Assembly: GCA_002633005.1 (NCBI GenBank)
Contig: NMRA01000112.1
Location: 564,659-626,658 of the forward strand
From: Phoronis australis
Taxonomy: Eukaryota > Phoronida > Phoronidae
Direction: 5' to 3'
DNA: 62,000 nt
Part shown: one piece after another, positions 23,605-35,600 of the stretch
Numbering within the stretch: position 1 is the stretch's first letter
Layout: the number at the start of each line of letters is the position of its first letter
The notes under the pieces: generated by a model
Seen by the model: the letters and a program-made list of their open reading frames with translations, nothing else
Told to the model about the DNA's origin: nothing
The model's database searches: none
Translations under genes and position numbers: made by a program

Positions 23605-26600
23605 GTATGAATATGACTAGGGTACAATGTGGTATGAATATGACGTGGGTACAGTGTGGTATGAATATGACGTGGGTACAGTGTGGTATGAATATGACGT
23701 GGGTACAGTGTGGTATGAATATGACGTGGGTACAGTGTGGTATGAATATGACGTGGGTACAGTGTGGTATGAATATGACGTGGGTACAATGTTTTGACTG
23801 TTCTGTCTACAAGTTATGATTATCATTCAGTGAACAGGATGTTGCACTGCAGGCAGATTCAGAAGGACCGACAAAAATAAGTTGTAAAAATCAGTGACAC
23901 GGGATTAAACTTTGCATGTGTGTGTGTGTGTGTGTGTGTGTGTGGTGTATATCTTAGATACGCCACCTGTTGGTGGTTACCAACTGCTAGTTCACACTTT
24001 CCTCTCCTTGTCAACCACTCACTATTGAGACATTTAAGCTAGTGCAATAAAGTGGCAGACTACATTGTTTATTGGCAACTTGGTCAAATCGCGTGTTAAG
24101 TGTTTGAAATTGTGAACAGCACTTTAAAAAGCCTATAATCTGATGTTGAACAATTCCAGAGTGGGGTGACATTCATATTCACAACTAACTTGTCTGCTCT
24201 CTACTGTCAATGTAGCCTTGGTGCAAAGCTGTATACTTTCTTGTGTGTTAATATTTAACATAAGTGGATCCAGGGGGGTGGTCAAAGGGGTTCACCCCCC
24301 CACCTTTCCCTTGATTTTAGTGATTTCAAATCTAGAATTTCAAGTTATTAACTTGGACTCCCCTTTTTAAAAAATCCTTGATTTGACCCAATCCCCTTTT
24401 TGGATTTGCCCGTGTGTAACATAGTAATAGTTTTGGGTTTCTTCAGGGACTGTTTGGTCTTCCTCAACTGAGGGATTTTGATGGGTTCTACCTGCTGAAG
24501 GAACAGTGTGAACGTGAGGTCGACCGACTCCTTGAGGAGGCACTGTCTCCTGGGCGTACGCGGAAAATTGTGGAAATATGCGATGAGATCTCCGACTGCA
24601 TTTGTCGAGTTGCTGACATGGTAAGCAAGGTCATTGATCAAAATTTTCAGTTTGTATTGTACGGACGTCAAGCAAAACATGGTGAAATTATGAGCAATTC
24701 ACAGAATGAAGGGAGGTTCGATAAATATTTTGTTGAATTATAAGACATGTTTTACTTTGAAGAAATTATATTTATTGCTCTTAATCTTTCCATGACCTAT
24801 TTTTGCATATTCCAGTCTTACTTCATTCATAGTGCTCACTCTACAAAGTCATACCAGGATGCAGCATTTGATGCATATTCATCCCTGAACTGTCTTGTGG
24901 AAAAGTAAGTCGTTTGTTGTTGCAAGAGTGCGTTTTTCTTTGTACAAGCAGTCAATGTCTGGCATATGGTTATCGACTGCAGCTCACAGTGTATGGTGGA
25001 TAATAGTTACTTAGAGGGCACCGGACCTTGAGAGCCAGTTTGATGCCCATTTTTGAATAGAGGAAACTGTCCGGTTCTCAGGATGCGGGAAACCTGTAAG
25101 TCACTAGTACCTTATGGTACATTATGATTGCAAAATAAATGCTTTTGGGCTCTTCATTGAATAGGGAGATGACCAATGGGAAGTTCAGTGTTATGGTCAG
25201 CATAGGATTTTTATTTTTTGATTCTGTCTTAGTATAATGACTTGAGAACCAAAAATGGGCAATAGTGTTAGTTGTGCTAAAGTCAAAGTAGCAGAAGCGA
25301 ATTGGGGAGTGATCATAGAAATGTCTTGTTCTATTCTAACCTAACTTGGAAGTTTTGTTTGTACATTGAATAAAAAGACATTAAATGAGTCTTCCTGTCT
25401 TGGATGTGGTGTGCTGGACTGCGTCTCTCTGTGATATTTGAGCAAAATGTGGCCTGCTTTACTTACACATATAACATTGTTGGGATCTTGTTGTAACGAG
25501 AATTTTCAGAATTAAAATGTCACCCTCCTTTATTTGATAGATATTTGTTAAAAAACATTGTCTAAATGTCATGTACTGTAAATGCGAAATCATGAGAGAG
25601 CTAAGAACTTCTTTTTTTGTGCTTTATTCCATAAGATATTGCTAAGGACCCCATACACTGATTAAAGTTTTGTGTAACTTTGCTGTCCAGGTTAAATGTG
25701 AATGTTGACCTTTACAATGTGCTGAAGCAATCACTGAGAGATGGTGATGTTTTGCCTACTGACAATGTGGATGAACGGGTCACGGAGCTGTTCATGCTGG
25801 ACTTTGAACAGAGTGGGATACATTTAGAGGAGGCTAAGGTGAGGATTGTTCTCATATCAATGTTGCATCAATGCATTGTACAAGAAGTCTCACGTAAGTT
25901 GGAGGGTATGTGTAATTCGTATTCCCGCATGGATCGAGCAGAGATTATTGTACATTTTGCCTTTCAGATATTGTGGGGTTTCTCCTAGCACACAAAAAAA
26001 TCCTTTTCCAGTTAAATCTGACTTAATTATGTTTTACCGTATCCTATACCACAATATGCCTTGGACACTTGTGTGGGCTGAGAACTGTTCAGTGTTGATA
26101 TGTCAACAGTCATAGCTACTTTGTACCCCGTCACATGTTGGCCTGTGAAAATGGCGGAGTGATGGAGAACAATGAACGTACAAGTGTGAAGGCATTATGT
26201 AAAACATGGCTACACTATCCTGATACAAGAGCTTGTGTTGGTATCCACTAGGTGGCGCTAATAAATAAAGGGTTTTTATCATCTGAACAGCAAGAAGCAG
26301 TTCATCAGCATGATGGACGTTCATGATATGAGGGACCCACGTGGTTCACCAGAATGCAGGCATTCCTACGAGAAGGCCTCTTGCTTCACTTGCACCACCT
26401 AGTGAATTTCAATTTCCTCACTATAGACAACTGTTAAACTTTTGTAAAAGTTGTTTTCTCTTGTTTTTTCCTTGCAGAGAAAGAAGTTTGTATCGTTGAA
26501 CGAGAACATCCTCAACATTGGGGCGTTCTTCATGCAGAACACTCACACAGCAGTGGCTGTGCCCAAGGATGTGTTACCTCCTCATCTGAGGCACTGGTAA

Positions 26601-29600
26601 AAGTGCATTGTTATGTAGGACTGTCGATGTTTTCCTAATTTGGCTAACTTGGCAACATCACGTCTCATAAATGGCTGATCGGATACATTCAAGTGAAACT
26701 TTCAGTCAGAATAGATATTACGCTTTATGCACCGTTTTCAAAATTTCTGAATAGGAATTGTTTTTAAAAATGATCCACTTTTGAAAGAGGAGCTGTTAAA
26801 ACTAGGACATTATAAAAGTTCAAAACTTGCATTAAATAAGAAAATGAAAGGATAACAGCATTATATACTTTGTTTTGAACATGAAATTTTTCATGTTTTT
26901 GATACCGTTGTTTCGTTACGTATTCTTCTTTTTCATGCTAAATTTTTACTAAAAAGATATGGTCATGTGACCCAATCAATGACAAATTGGTATAAATTTA
27001 AAAATCAAATTCTACAGATTTCTACTCTTAAAGAAAAGTACTGAACTATTTTTTTAGATATTTGACTTGTCGAAAATATCCTACGTATCACTTACTCATC
27101 ACAAGATGGCCAACAAGTGAAATTCTGTTTTGTCAAAGTCTTCCATAATAAACCTTAAAGTCATATGATCCGTTTGTAGACGTTTTAAAAACATCGTGAA
27201 TCTGCATAAAAACCATTGAAACATACTCTCTGACACTTAATTAGAACTTTTCGTAAGTATGGGGTCGATCTGCTGCCTGTACATATTTTTTCTTTTATTT
27301 TTTATTTTCTTNATTTCTACTCTTAAAGAAAAGTACTGAACTATTTTTTTAGATATTTGACTTGTCGAAAATATCCTACGTATCACTTACTCATCACAAG
27401 ATGGCCAACAAGTGAAATTCTGTTTTGTCAAAGTCTTCCATAATAAACCTTAAGAAAATTTTAGATTACCACTAGCATGGTTTGTATTACGTAGATTGTT
27501 AAAAAAGCTTTTGGTAAATTTCCATAATTTGTGGTAATCAGTCTTTGATTTATAGGAGACAGTGTGGCTCAGTGGTTTGAGCTCCGGACTCCTGTTTGGG
27601 AGACTTTGGTTGAAATCCTGGCTTCGCTGGCTGACAATCTAGCATTTGCCAAAAGTGCCTCCTTCTCCTCTCTGCTTGGTCTTACTAGTGAATGTTTGTA
27701 AGGGAGTGAATGAAAACCCAGATATAATGCGAAAGGGATTTCTGGGGCTGTGCTCATATTTATTTTATCAGTCTTTGAAAACTAGAAAATGACAGTTTTG
27801 ACAATTATCTTTGTTCGAAATAGTGGAGAGTTACTGTAATTTGCTTTAAGTGTGACCACTAAAACAAGAATGCTGCTTAGCCGACTGATACCTTGGTAAT
27901 ACTGTTGCTCACTATGTGTGTGCGTAAGGTACTGTTGGAAACTAGCCTGGCTGTAATATATGCCATGTTATAGCATAAGTACGAAAAATGGTCTTTATTT
28001 AGAGATGACGTGTTATGTGACTGTCGGCCAGAAGCTAATTTGCACATGTTCCTGTCATACGCACGTTGTATACATTAAAGAATACAATGTGGGTTCTTGG
28101 AGCAGACAATGCTCAAGGGTCTGGTATTGTGGTGTGGTGTACTTTGAACGTGTCACAATTTGATGATTGGGATTCTGCAATACTATCACTAGTGCACACT
28201 GCACCACATTATAAAAACTGGGCAACCTTTTCCGTCAAGAAAAATGCAGGAGTTTACGTTTAACGAAATTTTGATTGCTTTTAGTTACGTGAATTAACGC
28301 TGACTTTTTGTGGCATTTTCAAAGTTACATACTTGATCAAGTGCATATTTAAAAGGATTTTCTTAGTTTCATTGAACGGTTTGTTATTTTTCAGCTTCAA
28401 TGTTGATGGGAACAGCGTGGTCATAAACAGTCTCTATGCTGACAGCCACAGTGAATATGTAAGGACTAGTATAAGAATTCTGTTAATGTCATTCAGTTCA
28501 TGGGACTAAAAGGCGATGTTTGCCGTAATTCAACATGGGCGTTTAGGCCCAATATTTTTGCATTTATCGTTTGTGGCTCTAATTTCATTTGTCATCTGCA
28601 TGCTGTTTGTGGTTGTTCAGTGCCATGGTAATTGAGCTGTTACCAACCCACAATATTCGCAACAATTACTACAGTACAAATTCTCCAATTTGGGACAGTG
28701 AAAAATTAATCATTTTTCTCAATGTCGGAACTTGTCCTAAATTCTAGAAATAGTCAATATTGGCCATCCCAAATTCAAGAATCACCGGAAAAATGCCAAA
28801 ATAACCCACTCTGTAGATTGAGAACACATTGTCTAAAATTTCAGGAATATGGTGAATGCCAAAATCGCCCATGTTTCAAATTCCAGAATCAAGAAATTCA
28901 AATTTTGCTAGAGTTTCCATGTCCCAAATTCTAGAGACCATCTCAAATTGGCAAGTTTTAAATTTACCATAATTTGTGTTGTGTTCCATTCAAAATCACA
29001 TACCTCTGGCTATCTCTGCTATGTCCGAGTGGACAACATAATTATGCTAAATTAATTAAAAAACATTCTACAGCTACACATGTGGTGCATCACAGCCTAA
29101 TTATTCAGCATTGTAACAATTTATACAAATAGTTCTTATAATGATATCAATCATTAATGGATTGAGAGGAAATGATAATTTCTTTCAGTGTTACATTGTT
29201 CTTAGTCCAGTGTATGCAAAATTTACAATTTCAGATGTTTCACTGAACTTCAGTGAAACGTCATCAGGCACTAATACAAACAGCAAATATCACAGTACTG
29301 TCTTAAACAATATTCCTGTTACAACAACACAGCTACACCTTGATGTAATTATATGATTCTTACTAGTTGGTGATGGACTGCAGTTTGTTGTAGAATCATT
29401 CATTTGTTGTGTGGTCACTCATGATGAATTAGTGCAGTTTAAGGAATTGTCTTACATTATGTATGTACTGAAATATAAAATGTATTCTTCGAAAATGTTG
29501 ACATTACTTTTCGATTATCATTAACAGATCTGTCTTAAACCCCTCATACGCTTTAACCATTTATGTTCACTTGATAAGTTTGATCTTGTTTTGTGGTAGA

Positions 29601-32600
29601 TAAGAGAGGCTGCCTACAAGATATACCTGCGCCCTATTGAGCAACAGGAGAAGCTGTTGTCAGGCCTGTTGTCAGCGAGGCACAGCCTGGCTAAGTTAGT
29701 GGGCTATCCAACGCATGCTCATCGCATGTTGCAGAACACTCTTATGGTTTCACCAGGTACTTCCTTGTTTTAAGGAAAGAGCAGTGATTACTTAAAACCT
29801 TTTAGACAATTTGGCGAAATTTATAGAAATTTATTTTGCTTCCTCAAAGGTAGGATGAAAACCCAGAAAGAGAAAGAACACTGTCTCTGAGTGGTTTCGA
29901 AATTAGCCAGGATTTCTGCCCCAAAATTGTGTTCCTTTTTAACGAGAAGAGATTTCATCAACAGTTTCAAAAACCTCTGGTTGTTAACTTTGTTATTGAC
30001 GAGTGGATTTTTGAATTGTGTAATAATTCAGAATTAAGTCTTAGTAAAATGCAATAATGTATCTGTGTTTTTCTCCAGACCAATGTAAAGAATGACAAAC
30101 GCACTTTTACAGAATTAGTAAAGAAATGTTCAATCAGATGCCATAATTGTGATTGGTAATTATTTTGAACAAATCAAACTGTGTCGTGAATAACATTTTG
30201 AAAGGTTTGCTGCTGTCTTGTTTCAGAGAATGTCATGGACTTTCTGAACACACTGTCCAGTAGACTGGACCGGTACGCCAAGAAAGATTTTGAGATAATT
30301 CAGAAGCTCAAACTTAAGAGTGAATTCTCAAACCAGGAAGTCATGGTGTGGGACCCACCTTATTTCACCTCCATTGCCAAATATGATAAGTATGTGAACT
30401 GTGTGTCATCCTCAGCACTCTTGTATTTTCCATTGTGCTTAAGGTTATGTAAGACTTCATCAACAAGTTTGTGTATTGAGCCAAATATCTTCAAAACTAT
30501 AGATTTTAACTCGGTGTATTCTGAAAATTGAAAGGCTGTAGCATTTATTGCTGTTTGTCAGCGCGCCATTAACTGGGTCACATGATCGTGTCTTTTTTAA
30601 CAAAATTTGGCACAAAAGATGTACATGTACAATGCTATCAATGATCGAATTTTGTTTGATGTAAACAGTCAAGATGAAATCTCAAAAATTCTGTATGTTG
30701 CAGTTTTCAGTATGCAAATTTTGATTTTTTTCATTAAAATTAATTTCTATTTGTGATAGCTCTCATGGAAAGTGAAACATTTGAAAATTTATGGAGAACA
30801 GTGCATAAATCATAGTATTTAAAAGTTTCATATGAATTTGATCATCCATCTCTGACATTTGATGTTTCTAAGTTAGCCAAATTTGGACTGTTTTTCTGGG
30901 GTCTTCCATATACTTAATTAAGTAGACATTGTTGTATAATAAGCATAATGCACAGTGTCTTAAGTGATGCCATTTAGAATTGAGTGCACCTTGATTGATA
31001 TCATAGTGGATGATGTGTTGTCCTTAAGGGGTGGTTTAAAAGTGATGCATTGTTTCAAGCAGTTAACTTCAATCTGTAATATTCATCCACTATCTTTTGT
31101 GTATGGGTTCGATCAAGTGAATGTGACTGTGACGTTAGATTGACATGTTTGGTTGTGATGTTGATGACACTTACTGAGTCTAAATTCTCTTTTAGTTGTT
31201 GCACAGAGGGGCTTAGCGAAGGCATTTCTGCTGGTTTGTGAATGTAGTGTTGCACTGGCATGTTTCATTCATTGTTTTAGATTTAAGATAGATGGCCATT
31301 CGCTAATATCACATATGAGACAGATGGCCATTCAATAATTTCAGATGTGAGATGAATGGGACTGAGCTAGCTCCTTCTGCTTGAGTCTTGATAGCCTCAA
31401 CAATGGGAATCTTGTGATTATGATGTTACCCTGACACGTTTCATTCCCTATTTCAGATGTGAGATGGATGGGGCTGAGCTAGCCCCCTACTTCTCCCTTG
31501 GCAGCTGTATGGAAGGTCTCAACACTGTGCTACACAGTCTGTTTGGTATCTCCCTGCAGCATGAAAACCCTGACCATGGTGAGGTCTGGCATTATGACGT
31601 ACATAAACTGGTTAGTATACTCCATGACTGTGAAGACTACAAATTATTTCATTATTACAGGCTGTTGAAGTGAATTTTTACGGTTTGTTTTTATGTTGAG
31701 AACTAATGTACTTTGATTTGATTTGTGTATTATCCATCATGATTACTGTCTGCTGACATTTTGCTTCAATTTTGGGAACAATTGGGTTAAATTTTGATAT
31801 GTGAACATCAGTTTAAATGTCATTGATTATTTGAGCTATCATCCAGTCTTGTCCCTGAATGCCACATCTAGTTTTGGTCCTGCAGATTTCAGATGCTTCG
31901 ACATTAATTTTTTTAGAGGTCAAAGGTCGTATTCCTGTTCATAAATAAGATGATTGCTGACACATTATTTTGCAAATACAATTCGAAAGCTGTGTTTGGT
32001 TTTATGGTCAAAATACAACTCGCATTAAGTTTATTATTTTTCATATTTCATATTTATTAACTGCCTTCAAAAGCCACCTTAATAAAATGTGTATAAATTA
32101 AATTCTAAGACTGGACTTTTGACCTTCCATAAAAGGAGACTCTGAAGGTTTGTCTAGCACTAAGTACTACTGTTTAGGCTCTACACCAGTTTCACAGTTG
32201 CTACGTTCATGGTTTGTCTATAGGTGGTTCGTCACGAAACAGAAGGAATCTTGGGTTACATCTACTGCGATTTCTTTGAGCGGATGGGTAAGGCGTACCA
32301 GGACTGTCAACACACGATTGTGGGTGGAAGATGTAAAGCAGACGGTTCTTATCAGGTACGTGGGTGAGGAATCATTAAAACGGCATGTCTTGGAAGTTGT
32401 GGATCAAGGCTAGTGTGGGTCTGCTGTCGCACGCTTATTAGCCTTGCCTAGCCACAGGTGTTGTCATGCAATTTCTAATCCACAGGTAAACACCACGGCA
32501 GTACTTCACAGGTAAACACTACGGCTGTACTCTTTCAGTTGCAAAATTTTCTAGTTGATGAGCAGGTGCTAACTTTGCTTAGCTACTAGATTAGTGTAGA

Positions 32601-35600
32601 CTTAGAATTTATTTAGTAGAGTTTTTTTCGTAATGGTTCGATTTGGCTCATTTGGTTTTACGTATGTGCTGAATCTTGGTTAGAATTTTAAAAGTCATTA
32701 ATTTTCGCACCATTTATGTGTGATTTTGCCGTCACGCAACAGTGACAATTTGACGGCATGATGGTTGTAGACAATTTGTAAAAATGATGGGAAGTCCCAC
32801 AACGTCAAATCCCCTTACAATGGCACAGGATGCTTTCGATCAAGTACTCCCCATTTAGCAAGATGGTTTATTTTGTTACGTCGTCACTCTATCATAAAAT
32901 GGCTTTTGTCTTGATTATTTTACTCTTAATAGTACTGTTACAGTACAAGCCTAAAGTATTTAGACAAAATGACCCAGAATTCCCTTTATGGCAGCTGTCA
33001 GGCGGAGGCAGAATTCGTTGTCAAAATTATCTTCCCCCATGATGGAGAATGAAAGAAAATTGACCGGCAGGTGATTAAGCTATTCTGTATAGAATTTTCC
33101 TCCCAAAATAGTTATTTCCAATAATTTTGCTGTTCACAGAATTAGATGATTGGGAAAAATGATATAAATAATTGTATCTGATTAGTTTTTCATTGTACAG
33201 TATGTGATTTCAGTTGCCCATGATCGTCACTATCGGAAAATGGCTGTTGCCTTATTTACTCCTAGCAGGTGATTTCAGCTGCCTGTGGTTGTTGCTCACT
33301 ATTCTGATATGTGATTTCATCTGCCTGTTGTTGTTGCTCACTATTCTAATATGTGATTTCATCTGCCTGTGGTTGTTGCTCACTATTCTGATATGTGATT
33401 TCAGCTGCCTGTGGTTGTTGCTCACTATTCTGATATGTGATTTCAGTTGCCTGTGGTTGTTCTCATGCTGAACTTCATGCCACCCCAGAGCTCTCATCCA
33501 TCGCTGCTCACTCAGAGTCAGCTTTCCAACCTTTTCCATGAGTTTGGTCACGCCATTCACTACATGCTAGGACAGACCAAGTATCAACATGTTACAGGGG
33601 CCAGATGTTCTCTTGACTTTGCCGAAGTGCCGTCTAATCTCATGGAGTTCTTCTTACAAGACCCCAAGGTAAGATGATATATCATGTGACATGTGTTTGC
33701 AGTCTTGTGTTCTAGAATTATTGTAAATTTGTTGTCTGATTTAATTAGTATTCTGTTTTATCTTTACATGTGCCTGTGGTAAATGCTATTACATTGTTGA
33801 AAGCTTTCAATAGTGTTTTTAAAGAAAATAAACTTGCAAAATTCTTTAATTTTTTACTCAGCTTATTAAATCAAAGGCAGGGTAATCTTTGTTTTTCAGT
33901 TTTCTTTTTGAACTCGGGGTATAAGGGTTCCTTCAAAACAGTGCACTTTCAAGTTAGAGCCAACTTAATGGGAAAATATTTTTTATTGATCTCATTAATT
34001 TGTATTACATCCTTCTAATGGCATTTTTTAACAGGTTCTATCTACGTTTGCCCGACATTACAAAACTGGGGAGTCTCTCCCTGACAAAGTGTTGACGAGA
34101 GTGGCCCAGTCTAAGAACATGTTTGCAGCCAGTGTAAGTCATCCATGTGTATTGTCAAAATCTTCTTTAACACTGGGGAAAACTTGCCTGTCACTGGCTT
34201 TGTTTATATTATTCAATTACGTTTTTCAAGATTTTACAAAAAATTGGAGCAGAAGTGTTTGACTTTTTGTTTTTTGCTAACTCTAATTTTTGTTTAATTT
34301 TCTTTGCTTTTTTATCCAAATTACCTCATAAAACAGTCAAAGTCCTTACTGCCTGAGATTATTCAAAATCACAATTTTTGACTATCAAACTTTATCGAGT
34401 ATTTTTTACTTTAATTTTCTTTTTTGCCTTGAAGCTTGTACTAGCTAGTACTCTGTTAGAGAAACAAACTTTTTTCTGTTAAGTAACTTTTTACTAAAAC
34501 CAAAAGTCACTTTTCTCTGGTCTGAATTTGTTCCTTACTCAGATAAAAAGTAGTTTCTGCACTTGGAAAGAACTTAAAGTGGGTCATTACTCAAGATCTA
34601 GTCTCTTGTACTTACAAACTGTAAGCTCTACTGAAGCCAAGAGATTACCTCTTATTTGAGAAAGAACTGAGTCGAAACAAATTTCACAACATTGCTTCAA
34701 CTGGTCACAATCAAAAGTTATGCATTTTAGATTTAAGGCTAGTTTTAATGCTGTAACTTCCAAATCGGCAAAGGTGGATTTTTTAACGAGTTTATGTCGA
34801 CTCTTTGTGTTTTACGCGTTGTCATTCTTTATGTGTAAAACCATCATGGTTAAATTCCAGTGTAAATATTTCGTGCTAACTTAGGACCTCTACCTGAAGT
34901 CATGTCATTGTATTTGTCATGTTTACCATTTAGAACCTCGCAGGCATCCATCTGTTAGATGCTGGCTGTTCTTTTCAATCACACATTGCGTGCTTTTGTT
35001 TTGTAGGAACTTCAGCTTCAGCTGTTGTACTCTGTTGCTGATCAGGTTTACCACGGAGAACCCCTCCAGAAGTCCACCACCGACGTTTATGCAGACCTGT
35101 TTAATAAATACTATGGACTACCTTACATTCCTAACACTGTACGTTACATTCATGTCCTGGTTAATGATTTTTCTTGGCTTTTTATTCTATGTCTTAATTT
35201 ATTATTTTTTGTGTTCAATGTTGAGCCCACTAATGTAACAACACCATTGTTAAAGCTCTTCCCATAACCCCAACTAATTACTTTTTATAATCTATACGTG
35301 CCTGCCAGGTTTGGATAGACAAGATTTTGTTGACTGATTAGTGTAGTTAACACGGAGATACTGGAACTCTTCACTTACTTCCTACATTCACTTCACTCCT
35401 CAAAGTTATCAGTAAAAACAGTATTTTGCGCCTCACTTATTTCCAGCAAGCCTACTTTGTGGGAATTTCATACCTTACCGAATTCGAAAACAGTCAGTTT
35501 TGCACTAGTTAATAAATGCAAAGCCTTGTCATTAGTTGTGGTAATACACATGTCTGTAACTGTGTTAGTAAGGTCTGAGCACTGTTTGTTCACCACTTAA

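Noticed and set aside
23508-23826. Open frames on both strands encoding repeated peptides across the 27-bp array
   Set aside because: They exist only because a 27-bp period cannot create stops in some frames; the real coding exon ends at the first unit.
31055-31261. 68-codon minus-strand frame in MIPEP intron 8
   Set aside because: Lies in an intron, with no homology and no supporting context.
33214-33560. Open frames across the 42-bp array, including a minus-strand one reaching into exon 11
   Set aside because: Repeat-derived; the plus-strand exon in another frame carries the catalytic motif.
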